This document shows positions 52,796 to 60,833 of a stretch of DNA of 64,000 nucleotides, piece by piece (position 1 is the stretch's first letter; every line of letters begins with the position of its first letter). This stretch comes from Burkholderia sp. SRS-W-2-2016 (GTDB taxonomy: Bacteria > Pseudomonadota > Gammaproteobacteria > Burkholderiales > Burkholderiaceae): NCBI RefSeq assembly GCF_001931485.1, contig NZ_MSDV01000056.1:34548-98547 (forward strand), read 5' to 3'. The notes under the pieces were generated by a model. That model was not told the origin of the DNA, ran no database searches, and worked only from the letters and a program-made list of their open reading frames with translations. The position numbers and the translations under genes are program-made.

Positions 52796-53677
52796 ATGCC
52801 GAATTTCAGCTCCACCGACACCTTCCCGTTGGCCGGCCGCAGCGTGCACCGGATGGGTTACGGCGCGATGCAGCTGGCCGGGCCCGGCGTGTTCGGGCCG
52901 CCGAAAGATCGCGACGCGGCGCTCGCGGTGCTGCGCGAGGCGGTCGAGTCGGGCGTCGATCACATCGATACCAGCGACTTTTACGGGCCGCACGTGACCA
53001 ACCAGCTGATTCGCGAGGCGCTGCACCCGTATCCGCGCGAGCTGACGCTGGTCACCAAGGTCGGCGCGGTGCGCGACAGCGCCGGCGGGTGGCTGGCGGC
53101 GCAGGAGCCGGCCGACCTCGAACGCGCGGTGCACGACAATCTGCGCAACCTCGGGCTCGATGCGCTCGACGTGGTCAACCTGCGCGTGATGGGCAACGTG
53201 CATGCGCCGAGCGAAGGGTCGATCGAACAGCAGGTGAGCGCGCTGGCGCAATTGCAGCAACGCGGGTTGGTGCGCCATCTCGGGCTGAGCAATGTGACGG
53301 CCGCGCAGATCGAGGAAGCGCAGCGCATTACGCCGATCGTCTGCGTGCAGAACCACTACAACCTCGTGCACCGCGACGACGATGCGTTGATCGCCGCGCT
53401 CGGCGCGCAAGGCATTGCGTATGTGCCGTTCTTTCCGCTCGGCGGCTTTACGCCGATTCAATCGTCGGCGCTATCGGAGCTGGCGCGTGAACTCGATGCG
53501 ACGCCGATGCAGCTCGCGCTCGCGTGGCTATTGCATCGGGCACCTAACATTCTGCTGATTCCGGGGACGTCGTCGGTTGGGCATCTGCGCGAGAACCTGC
53601 AGGCCGCGCGGTTGAAGCTCAGCGATGCGACGCTCGATGCGCTGAATGCGATTGGTGGTGAGGGTGGCGCGCATTGA
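52796..53677 (+). CDS. Aldo/keto reductase, PdxI (YdbC)-like
   Basis: AAGGAG precedes the ATG. The 293-residue TIM-barrel enzyme has the catalytic Asp and Tyr in HIDTSDFYGPHVTN and Lys in TLVTKVGAV. The position of the usual active-site His is occupied by Asn in DVVNLRVMG, as in E. coli YdbC/PdxI-type pyridoxal reductases. The NADP-binding end has LLIPGTSSVGHLREN. Reduction of pyridoxal or another aldehyde is therefore likely; the LysR gene next door gives no further clue. Confidence 0.85.
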   Translation: MPNFSSTDTFPLAGRSVHRMGYGAMQLAGPGVFGPPKDRDAALAVLREAVESGVDHIDTSDFYGPHVTNQLIREALHPYPRELTLVTKVGAVRDSAGGWLAAQEPADLERAVHDNLRNLGLDALDVVNLRVMGNVHAPSEGSIEQQVSALAQLQQRGLVRHLGLSNVTAAQIEEAQRITPIVCVQNHYNLVHRDDDALIAALGAQGIAYVPFFPLGGFTPIQSSALSELARELDATPMQLALAWLLHRAPNILLIPGTSSVGHLRENLQAARLKLSDATLDALNAIGGEGGAH

Positions 53678-53697
53678 CTAGCGGCCACGCCGCTTGC

Positions 53698-54591
53698 TCA
53701 CACCGACGCCGCAATAAACTCCCGCAACCACTGATGCGCGGGATCGCGATGCACGCGCTCGTGCCATAGCATCGCCATTTCATAGCCCGGTACTTCGACC
53801 GGCGGTTCGACCGTACAGAGAGCGGTCGAACCGCGTACGAGACGCGCGGGCAGCATGCCGACGAGATCGGTGTTCGCGAGCACCGACTGCATGAACAGAA
53901 AGTGCGGCACCGACAGCACGACCTTGCGCGCGAGTCCGACCTTCGCGAGCGTCTCGTCGGTGACGCCAAAAAAGCCGCCGCCGTCCGGCGACACGATCAC
54001 GTGTTCGAGTTTGCAGAACTGCGCGAGGGTGGGCCGGCGCTTGAGCTTCGGATGACCGGCGCGGCCGACCAGCAGATAGCGCTCGGCGAACAGCACGCGG
54101 CGGCGCAAACCCTCGGGCGCGCCTTCGCTGGTATGAAAGCCGATATCGATCTCACCCTGTTCGGCCTGGCGCGCGAGCCGCGGCGGCGCCGCCTCGACGA
54201 TCGCCAGACGCGTGCCCGGCGCGGCCGCGCGCAGGCCGGCGAGCATCGGCAGGATGATCGTCGATTCCGCGTAGTCGGTCGCGGCGATGCGCCAGCTATG
54301 CGTGGCCGCGGCCGGATCGAACGGACTGGCGGGCGCGACCGCGCGTTGCAGCGCGCCGAGCGCATCGCGCAACGGTTCGCGCAACGCCTCGGCGCGGGCG
54401 GTGGGGCGCATTCCGCGCGGGCCCGGCAACAGCAGCGGATCGCCGAACAGCTCGCGCAGCTTGGCCAGATGCACGCTGACCGACGGCTGCGAGAAGTTCA
54501 GCCGCTCGGCGGCGCGCGTGACGTTGTGCTCTTCGAGCAGCATATCGAGCGTGACCAGCAGGTTGAGGTCGAGACTGCGGAGATTAAGCAC
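53698..54591 (-). CDS. LysR-family transcriptional regulator of the divergent quinone reductase
   Basis: The start codon at 54591 is GTG, giving 297 residues beginning LNLRSLDLNLLVTLDMLLEE, typical of the NodD/NahR-like clade of LysR regulators. The helix-turn-helix is NVTRAAERLNFSQPSVSVHL. The effector domain includes WRIAATDYAESTIILPML. An 18-bp near-perfect inverted repeat lies in the 85-base gap to the divergent quinone reductase, a textbook LysR arrangement. Confidence 0.9.
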   Translation of the reverse strand: MLNLRSLDLNLLVTLDMLLEEHNVTRAAERLNFSQPSVSVHLAKLRELFGDPLLLPGPRGMRPTARAEALREPLRDALGALQRAVAPASPFDPAAATHSWRIAATDYAESTIILPMLAGLRAAAPGTRLAIVEAAPPRLARQAEQGEIDIGFHTSEGAPEGLRRRVLFAERYLLVGRAGHPKLKRRPTLAQFCKLEHVIVSPDGGGFFGVTDETLAKVGLARKVVLSVPHFLFMQSVLANTDLVGMLPARLVRGSTALCTVEPPVEVPGYEMAMLWHERVHRDPAHQWLREFIAASV

Positions 54592-54607
54592 GGTAATACC
54601 TGATATG

Positions 54608-54625
54608 TTGGTAATTCATTTCCAA
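54608..54625. promoter_or_regulatory. LysR operator candidate TTGGTAAT-TC-ATTTCCAA
   Basis: The arms are complementary except at one position (T opposite T). The site lies midway between the divergent LysR and quinone reductase starts and contains the T-N11-A spacing recognised by LysR proteins. Confidence 0.65.
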
Positions 54626-54676
54626 TATACCTCGGCGGCGCCTATCGTGAGGACTTTCAGCCACGAAGGTCTCATC

Positions 54677-55525
54677 ATGAACGTACTCGTCGTCTATGCG
54701 CATCCCGAGCCGAAATCGTTGAACGGTTCGCTGAAGGATTTCACGGTCCGCCATCTCGAACGCGCGGGCCATACCGTGCAGGTGTCCGATCTCTACGCGA
54801 TGAACTGGAAAGCGTCGCTCGATGCGGACGATAGCCGTGAGCGGCTCAGCAGCGAGCGCTTTTATCCGTCGCAGGAATCGAAGCATGCGTTCGAAAACGG
54901 CTTGCAGAGCGAGGACATCGCGCGCGAGCAGGACAAGCTGAAGTGGGCCGATGCGGTGATCTTCCAGTTTCCGCTGTGGTGGTTCTCGATGCCGGCGCTG
55001 ATGAAAGGCTGGATCGAACGGGTGTATGCGTATGGTCTCGCGTACGGCGTCGGCGAGCATTCCGATGCGCGCTGGGGCGAGCGTTACGGCGAGGGCAAGT
55101 TCGCCGGCAAACGCGCGATGCTGGTCGTGACGACCGGCGGCTGGGAGTCGCATTACAGCGCGCGCGGCATCAATGGTCCGATCGACGATCTGCTGTTTCC
55201 GATCCAGCACGGCGTGCTTTATTACCCGGGCTTCGACGTGCTGCCGCCGTTCGTCGTCTATCGCACGAGCCGGGTCAATGACGCGAAATATGGTGAGGTG
55301 AGCGAAGCACTTGGGCAGCGGCTCGATGCGCTGTGGACCGATGCGCCGATCGCGTTCCGGCAGCAGAACGGCGGTGCTTACACGATTCCGGCGCTGACGT
55401 TGCGCGATGAAGTCGCGCCGGGGCAGGTGGGGTTCGCGGCGCACGTCGAAGGGCGCGCAAGCGGGGCGGTGGATCATGCCGCGCAACTTCAGCCGGGTGA
55501 GACGGCCGTCATGTCCGCTGCGTGA
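54677..55525 (+). CDS. Flavodoxin-fold NAD(P)H:quinone oxidoreductase (NQO1/MdaB-like)
   Basis: This 282-residue protein opens NVLVVYAHPEPKSLNGSL, the FMN/FAD phosphate-binding start of the family, and has VIFQFPLWWFSMPALMKGWIERV, the flavin isoalloxazine contact region, near residues 92-114, with TTGGWESHYS later. It should reduce quinones or related electrophiles by two electrons in the cytosol. The C-terminal 60 residues extend beyond the MdaB core. Control by the divergent LysR is likely. Confidence 0.88.
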   Translation: MNVLVVYAHPEPKSLNGSLKDFTVRHLERAGHTVQVSDLYAMNWKASLDADDSRERLSSERFYPSQESKHAFENGLQSEDIAREQDKLKWADAVIFQFPLWWFSMPALMKGWIERVYAYGLAYGVGEHSDARWGERYGEGKFAGKRAMLVVTTGGWESHYSARGINGPIDDLLFPIQHGVLYYPGFDVLPPFVVYRTSRVNDAKYGEVSEALGQRLDALWTDAPIAFRQQNGGAYTIPALTLRDEVAPGQVGFAAHVEGRASGAVDHAAQLQPGETAVMSAA

Positions 55526-55553
55526 GATCGCGCCGCGCAAGCGCCTGGGGCGA

Positions 55554-55724
55554 CTATGACCGGTCGCGATTGCGCGCTCGGGTGGCGCCGGTGGCCACCG
55601 CGATGCCGAGCAGGATAACGGCGACGATCGCGATGGTGTGCTGCGCGACATGCAGCGTCACCAATGCCCAGGCGACGCCGCCGATAAAAATGAGCCATCC
55701 GAGCAGATAGATGATCAGGGTCAT
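55554..55724 (-). CDS. 56-residue two-span membrane protein
   Basis: A short frame with an excellent ribosome-binding site (AAGGAGG seven bases before the ATG at 55724) encodes TLIIYLLGWLIFIGGVAWALV, a polar turn, then HTIAIVAVILLGIAVATG and a basic tail RARNRDRS. Two membrane spans with both ends in the cytoplasm are predicted. It is convergent with the quinone reductase, 28 bases apart. Function unknown; similar tiny hydrophobic proteins are common in this genus. Confidence 0.7.
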   Translation of the reverse strand: MTLIIYLLGWLIFIGGVAWALVTLHVAQHTIAIVAVILLGIAVATGATRARNRDRS

Positions 55725-55903
55725 CGTTGTCCTCCTTGTGATTTCGGCGAGTAGCGATCAACGAATCTATCCCTAAGCACGTTGCGCGCCTGATGCGGTC
55801 GGGCATGCGTGGGCCGATGCCGCGCGGCGGTTGGCTGCGATGGAGAGGGGATATTTCGGGAGTACGTCTTACAGAGACCGGCGCGATGTCGCCGCGCGAG
55901 CGA

Positions 55904-55942
55904 AGTGGCGCAGTGGCGCAGTGGCGCAGTGGCGCAGTGGCG
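55904..55942. repeat. Octanucleotide tandem repeat (AGTGGCGC)n
   Basis: Four exact copies followed by a fifth copy with one changed base lie in the gap 55725-56073, which holds no other supported gene. The gap also carries the likely promoter of the 56-residue protein near 55740-55790. Confidence 0.85.
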
Positions 55943-56040
55943 GACCAGCGGCGCTGCGGCGTGAGTGAGTTCGCCGGGACCTGCAGGCCGGCCGGCGAAT
56001 TACCGATGCTTGAGGTTAAGAAGCGGCGGCGCCAAAGCCG

Positions 56041-56090
56041 CCTCCCGACTACGCAGGCAAACCCACCTCCCGACTACGCAGGCAAACCCA
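56041..56090. repeat. 25-bp direct duplication spanning a stop codon
   Basis: The 25-base unit starting CCTCCCGACTACGC occurs twice in perfect tandem. The right copy contains the minus-strand stop codon and the last six codons of the SagB-type gene, so the 3' end of that gene has been copied just behind itself. Confidence 0.9.
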
Positions 56091-56757
56091 CCGGAATCAG
56101 ATAAACGATGGTCTGCCCATTCGGCAGCTTGAGCGCGCGCGACGCCTTGGGTCCATCGACGGCGCCCACCGTCACCGCGCCGAGCCCGAGCGTGACGGCC
56201 TGAAGCAGGATGTTCTGGGTCGCGTGGCCGACTTCGAGGTCGGCGTACAGATTGGCTCTGCCGCCATACCGCTGCTTCAGCCGGCTCGGCTCCGCGGCCA
56301 CCGCGATCACGAGCGGCGCGTTGCCGACCGATGCCTGGTCGACGGCAAGCGAGCGCAGCTTCGGGCGCAGGTCGGCCGAGTCCCGCGTTTCGACGCGGTG
56401 GCCTTGCGGCAGATAGTGCAGCACCTGAGTGGCGGTCGCCGCGTAAAGCTCCAGCGCGTACAACGCGCCGGCCGACGGCGCCGCGCGCCGGCCGTTCTCC
56501 GGATTCGTGATGCCTTGCCCGGCCCAGAACAGTTGGCCGATGGTTTCGATCGGCAATGGGTCGGGTTTGAACGAGCGCACGGAGCGGCGTCGCTGGATCG
56601 CGTCCTCCAGCGTGACCGAGCCGGTGACGTTCGGTTTTGCCAACTCGGCTTCATCGGTGAACGGCGCCTGGGCTGCCTGCGCCTCGCTGGTGGAAACCTC
56701 GGTCACCTCGACAAGCGCGCTTGCGGCCAGCATGGCCAACACTTCACGACGTTTCAT
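56074..56757 (-). CDS. Exported SagB-type nitroreductase-fold oxidoreductase
   Basis: This 227-residue protein has an N terminus KRREVLAMLAASALV with an Arg pair and Ala-rich end (EAQAAQA), suggesting Tat export. The nitroreductase-like core has the FMN-contacting RRRSVRSFKPDPLP (about 58-71), GRRAAPSAGALYALELY and a late QNILLQAVTLGLGAVTVGAVD. It lacks partners such as YcaO-type enzymes that would point to peptide modification, so a stand-alone periplasmic flavoenzyme is the best reading. Confidence 0.83.
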   Translation of the reverse strand: MKRREVLAMLAASALVEVTEVSTSEAQAAQAPFTDEAELAKPNVTGSVTLEDAIQRRRSVRSFKPDPLPIETIGQLFWAGQGITNPENGRRAAPSAGALYALELYAATATQVLHYLPQGHRVETRDSADLRPKLRSLAVDQASVGNAPLVIAVAAEPSRLKQRYGGRANLYADLEVGHATQNILLQAVTLGLGAVTVGAVDGPKASRALKLPNGQTIVYLIPVGLPA

Positions 56758-57188
56758 TCGGCATCTCCGTTAGCGAGGGAACAGGCCAATCAGTTGACTT
56801 TGGACCAGTGCGAATCTTGTATTTGACATTCCGCGTTTATCTGCCGCGCGGGGCGGTGGGTCGGGAATAAGTGTGGGACAGATTTTCGGATTGCGCCAAT
56901 GGTTACGGAAAACAAAAACCGCTATTGCGAAAGCATATTTATTCTCGCGATGGCGGAATCGGCTTAATGGCCACGGCAACAACATAATAGGAATTCCGCT
57001 GCCGAAATTCACGCTCATATCTCGGGGGCCTTGCGTCGCCCTGAAATATGGTTGTAAGTCCCTATTGCTAAAGTCATCGGCGAGCACCATCCGCGCCGAA
57101 CCCCGGCGACTTCATTCGGATGCCTGATGGATCGAGGCTGGATCGATGCCGGATCAAGGCAAACGAAAGCAAGCGGGAGCGACCCACG
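56758..57188. other. 431-bp intergenic region between divergent genes
   Basis: It should carry the promoters of the SagB-type gene (minus) and the esterase (plus). The central part (56870-57080) is AT-richer than the rest, with short frames that lack ribosome-binding sites. I see no gene or clear operator. Confidence 0.55.
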
Positions 57189-58049
57189 ATGAATCCAGTC
57201 CGTGCGTTCTGCCTGATATTGATGTCGATAGTGATGCTGACCGCGTCGCCGGTGTGGGCGTTTCAGACCCGCGTCGTCGCGATTCCGAGCGTCGCGATGC
57301 ATCGCTCGTTCGACGCGACGGTCGTGTTGCCCGATCAATACACACACGGCAGCGGCAGCGCGCGCTTCCCGGTGGTCTACGTGCTGCACGGCTCCGGCGG
57401 CGATTACACCGACTGGACCGCGAATTCGCATATCGGCAAGCTCGCCGACCGCTACCACGTGATCCTCGTGATGCCCGACGGCGGTCATGAAAGCTGGTAT
57501 ATCGACAGCCCGGTCGATCCGCGCAGCCGCTATGAAACCTATGTGGGCTCCGAGGTGGTCGGCTATATCGATCTGCATTTCCGCACGATCGCGACCCGGC
57601 AGGCGCGCGCGATCACCGGTCTGAGCATGGGCGGCTTCGGCGCGTTGCGTATCGCGCTCGATCGCCCCGATGAATTCGGCGCGGCGGGCAGCATCAGCGG
57701 CGCGGTGGACCCGCGCGGCTGTGAAGACGAGCCGGGCATCGAACGGGTATTCGGCGACCCGCTGAAAGATGCCCAGTTCTGGAACGACGAGGCGATCGTC
57801 GCGAGCGCGCAGGATTTCGGCCGCGAGCACATCGCGCTGACGATCGATTGCGGCGTGAACGACTCATTGGTGCAATCGAATCGCCTGCTGCACGAGCGGC
57901 TCGTCGAACTCGGCGTGCCGCACGATTACGCGGAGCGGCCCGGCGGCCATACCTGGGACTACTGGTCGAATGCGGTCAAGTACCAGGTGCTGTTCTTCGC
58001 CGGCGGCTTCAGGCAGGCGGCCCGCGCCGCGAACGGCGCGGCGACCTGA
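57189..58049 (+). CDS. Exported esterase (antigen 85 / S-formylglutathione hydrolase-like)
   Basis: The ATG at 57189 gives 286 residues with a signal peptide ending SPVWAFQ near residue 25. The alpha/beta-hydrolase core has VVYVLHGSGGDYTDW (oxyanion loop) and the nucleophile elbow GLSMGGFGALR (Ser near 149), followed by an Asp in LTIDCGVND and the catalytic His in PGGHTWDYW near 260. It resembles the esterase_D family, which cleaves short acyl esters, here in the periplasm. Natural substrate unknown. Confidence 0.88.
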   Translation: MNPVRAFCLILMSIVMLTASPVWAFQTRVVAIPSVAMHRSFDATVVLPDQYTHGSGSARFPVVYVLHGSGGDYTDWTANSHIGKLADRYHVILVMPDGGHESWYIDSPVDPRSRYETYVGSEVVGYIDLHFRTIATRQARAITGLSMGGFGALRIALDRPDEFGAAGSISGAVDPRGCEDEPGIERVFGDPLKDAQFWNDEAIVASAQDFGREHIALTIDCGVNDSLVQSNRLLHERLVELGVPHDYAERPGGHTWDYWSNAVKYQVLFFAGGFRQAARAANGAAT

Positions 58050-58050
58050 C

Positions 58051-58113
58051 CGGTCACGGTCACGGTCACGCGGCGCCGGCGAGCCCGCAAGGTCCCGCAA
58101 GGTCCCGCAACGT
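58051..58113. repeat. Short tandem repeats after the esterase
   Basis: Three copies of CGGTCA (58051-58068) are followed by two exact and one partial copy of CCCGCAAGGT (58084-58113), all between the convergent esterase and carbamoyltransferase ends. Confidence 0.8.
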
Positions 58114-58128
58114 CCCCCCAACGCCCCC

Positions 58129-59421
58129 TCAATCGATCCCATGAAACACCGCGTCGTCCGGCCCGAGATACACGGGCGGACGCCACGCGGCATCGCGCAT
58201 CGAATGCTGGACCAGTTTCTCGACGCCGAGCAGCACCGCGAAAATCGCCATCCGCACCGGAATGCCGTTGTCGGTCTGGCGGAAGATCGCGAGCCGCGAA
58301 TCGTGGTTCAGGTCGGTGCTCAGGTCGTTCGCGCCGGGGCGGCTGTCGCGCGGCAGCGGATGCATGATCAGCGTATCGGCGCCGCACACGCTGTCGACCA
58401 GCGCCTGATTGATCTGGAAGTCGGGCGTATAGCCTTCGAACGATTCGTTCGCGAAGCGCTCTTTCTGGATCCGCGTCGCGTACACCACGTCGGCGCCCGC
58501 GAGCCCGCTGCGCAGATCGTGGGTCTGCTCGATCACGTGGCCGTTGCGCGAAATCTGCTCGAGGATGTACGCCGGCATTTCGAGTTGCGGCGGCGCGATC
58601 AGCGTGAACTTGATGCCGCGATACAGCGCCAGCAGCTTGACCAGCGAGTGCACGGTGCGCCCGTATTTGAGGTCGCCGACCAGCGCGATGTGCGCGCCGT
58701 CGACGATCTTGCCGAGCCGCGAGAACTCGCGCTGGATCGTGTACAGGTCGAGCAGCGCCTGGCTCGGATGCTCGCCGGGGCCGTCGCCGCCGTTGATCAC
58801 CGGCACGTTGGTCGCGCGCGCGAACTCTGCCACCGAGCCTTGCTCGGGGTGGCGGATCACCAGCGCGTCGACGTAGCCGCTCATCACGCGGCTGGTGTCG
58901 TAGATCGATTCGCCCTTGGCCATCGACGAAAACGTGAAGCCGGTCGTGTCGCACACCGAGCCGCCGAGCCGGCAGAACGCCGCGCCGAAGCTCACGCGGG
59001 TTCGCGTGCTGGCCTCGAAGAACAGGTTGCCGAGCACCGCGCCTTCGAGCACGCGCGAGATTTTTCGGCGTCGCGCGATCGGCTGCATGATGTCGGCGAC
59101 CCGGAACAGCGCCTCGACCGAGTCGCGCGAGAACTGCTCGACCGACAGCAATTGCGGCCGGCCCTCGAACAGGATCTGACTCGCGAGCGACTGCGAATCT
59201 ACGCTTTGCGTATATTTTTCGCCGGGCTCGCCGTTCGCGACGATCTCCGACACGAAGCGCTCGACGATCTCCGGCATCGCCCGCGATTCCTGCGAGTCGT
59301 CCGGCAGCAGCCACGTGTCGAGCGCCCGGCGCGACACGCCGATCCGGCTGGCGAAGGTATCGCGCGTCATGTTCAGGCGACGCATCGCATCGCGGAGGAA
59401 GGCTTGTTGCGGAACGCTCAT
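58129..59421 (-). CDS. Aspartate carbamoyltransferase with an N-terminal helix-turn-helix
   Basis: The ATG at 59421 gives 430 residues. Residues 1-45 contain DAMRRLNMTRDTFASRIGVSRRALDTWL-like helix-turn-helix sequence (NMTRDTFASRIGVSRRALD), then a linker to about residue 80. The rest is a complete transcarbamoylase: carbamoyl-phosphate loop FFEASTRTRVSF, GEHPSQALLD, the aspartate-domain GDLKYGRTVHSL and HPLPRDSR. Catalysis of carbamoyl phosphate plus aspartate to carbamoyl aspartate should therefore be intact. A usual PyrB is about 310-340 residues, so the extra N-terminal part is the anomaly. No other pyrimidine gene is adjacent; a housekeeping pyrB probably lies elsewhere. Confidence 0.87.
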   Translation of the reverse strand: MSVPQQAFLRDAMRRLNMTRDTFASRIGVSRRALDTWLLPDDSQESRAMPEIVERFVSEIVANGEPGEKYTQSVDSQSLASQILFEGRPQLLSVEQFSRDSVEALFRVADIMQPIARRRKISRVLEGAVLGNLFFEASTRTRVSFGAAFCRLGGSVCDTTGFTFSSMAKGESIYDTSRVMSGYVDALVIRHPEQGSVAEFARATNVPVINGGDGPGEHPSQALLDLYTIQREFSRLGKIVDGAHIALVGDLKYGRTVHSLVKLLALYRGIKFTLIAPPQLEMPAYILEQISRNGHVIEQTHDLRSGLAGADVVYATRIQKERFANESFEGYTPDFQINQALVDSVCGADTLIMHPLPRDSRPGANDLSTDLNHDSRLAIFRQTDNGIPVRMAIFAVLLGVEKLVQHSMRDAAWRPPVYLGPDDAVFHGID

Positions 59422-59848
59422 GGCGGCACCTGTCGGAAGAAAGCGGCGGGAGGGGCGGAAGTTCGCGTGTCGTATGTACGCGGTGCGTATATTAGTTTCC
59501 CGGCCACGGAAGTCAAGACTTTTTCGAGACAAAACCGCTGCGGACGCCTGCGCAGCGCCCCGCGGCGCGGCTTTCGCGGTTACACTGCCGTTCATGCATT
59601 CCGACCCCATGATCCGACTCCGTTCGTCGCTCGCCACCCACGCCGCTCTTTCGAGCGCGGTGAACGCGTGCGCGAACGCCTGCGCGGACCACGTCGGCGC
59701 CAAAGCCAAAAAACAGTCGCTCATCTGACCGGAGTGCTGTTCCGTCGTCAGATGTTGCGACGGAACGACCGGTCGACCGCCCTCGCGGCTTTCCCTTCTT
59801 CCTCGCAGCGCTGACCGGATTCGATACGGTCGTCATCGAGGTAGAAAC
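59422..59848. other. 427-bp intergenic region between divergent genes
   Basis: It separates the carbamoyltransferase (minus) from the dapA-like gene (plus). A 44-codon frame at 59594-59728 lacks a good ribosome-binding site and is not claimed. An AT-rich segment near 59480-59530 next to the carbamoyltransferase start is the likely promoter zone of that gene. Confidence 0.5.
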
Positions 59849-60769
59849 ATGTCTGATTTCTCGGGTATCTGGATTCCGCTGATCACGCCGTTCGTCGACG
59901 GCGCGGTCGATCACGCCGCGTTGCGCGCGCTGGTGCGCCGCTATGCGGACGCCGGCGTGGCCGGTCTGGTCGCGCTCGGCACCACCGGCGAGCCGGCCAC
60001 GCTCGACGCGGCCGAACAGGACGCGGTGCTCGCGACGATTCTCGACGCCGCGCAGGCCGCCGCGGCGGGCAAAGCAACCGACACCCCGGCAACGGGTATC
60101 GCGTCCCGCCGCCCGCTCCCCGTCGTAGCCGGTGTCTCCGGCAACGATACCGCCGCGATGCGCGCGCGGATCGCCGAACTGAACCGTTTGCCGCTCGCCG
60201 GTCTGCTGATCGCCGCGCCGTACTACACGCGTCCGGCGCAGCAAGGCATCGTCGCGCACTTCGAGGCGCTGGCCGACGCGAGCGCGCATCCGCTGGTGCT
60301 GTACGACATTCCGCAGCGCACCGGCGTGCGGCTCGAACTCGACACCTTGCTGACGCTCGCCGCGCATCCGCGCATCGTGGCGGTCAAGGACTGCGCCGGC
60401 TCGCTCGACACCACGCTCGCGCTGATCCGCGACGGCCGCTTGCAGGTGCTGGCCGGCAACGATCTCGATCTCTTCAATACGGTGTGCGCGGGCGGCAGCG
60501 GCGCGATTGCCGCGTCCGCGCATTGGCGGCCGGAGCGCTTCGTCGCGCTGTATCGGGCGTTGGTGGAGGGGCGGCTGGAAGAAGGGCGGCGGCAGTTTCA
60601 CGCGCTGGTGCCGCAGATCCAGCTCGCGTTCGCGGAACCGAATCCGGCGCCGGTCAAGGCGCTGCTCGCGGCAGGAGGGTGGGTGCGCAACGAACTGCGT
60701 CTGCCGATGACGCGCGTCAGCGACGCGCTGGCCGAGCGGCTCGCCGCGTTGAGCGAGGAGGCGGCTTAA
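59849..60769 (+). CDS. DapA-family class I aldolase (dihydrodipicolinate synthase-like)
   Basis: This 306-residue TIM-barrel protein has the pyruvate-site GTTGEPATL (near 45), the catalytic Tyr in LYDIPQRTG (near 152) and the Schiff-base Lys in VAVKDCAG (near 181), all in the right order, with a late NPAPVKALL. An extra 15-20 residues (about 72-88, GKATDTPATGIASRRP) lie between two helices and are not usual for DapA. Lysine/diaminopimelate synthesis is the default role, but related N-acetylneuraminate or keto-acid aldolases are possible. Confidence 0.85.
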   Translation: MSDFSGIWIPLITPFVDGAVDHAALRALVRRYADAGVAGLVALGTTGEPATLDAAEQDAVLATILDAAQAAAAGKATDTPATGIASRRPLPVVAGVSGNDTAAMRARIAELNRLPLAGLLIAAPYYTRPAQQGIVAHFEALADASAHPLVLYDIPQRTGVRLELDTLLTLAAHPRIVAVKDCAGSLDTTLALIRDGRLQVLAGNDLDLFNTVCAGGSGAIAASAHWRPERFVALYRALVEGRLEEGRRQFHALVPQIQLAFAEPNPAPVKALLAAGGWVRNELRLPMTRVSDALAERLAALSEEAA

Positions 60770-60833
60770 GCCGCTTAAGCGGCTGTGGAGCGGGGGCCAG
60801 CCGTCATCGCCCCCGGCGTCGCAACATCGCGAC

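Noticed and set aside
59594..59728. A 44-codon frame before the dapA-like gene
   Set aside because: It has no ribosome-binding site and no membrane or domain pattern; it probably lies in a leader or spacer.
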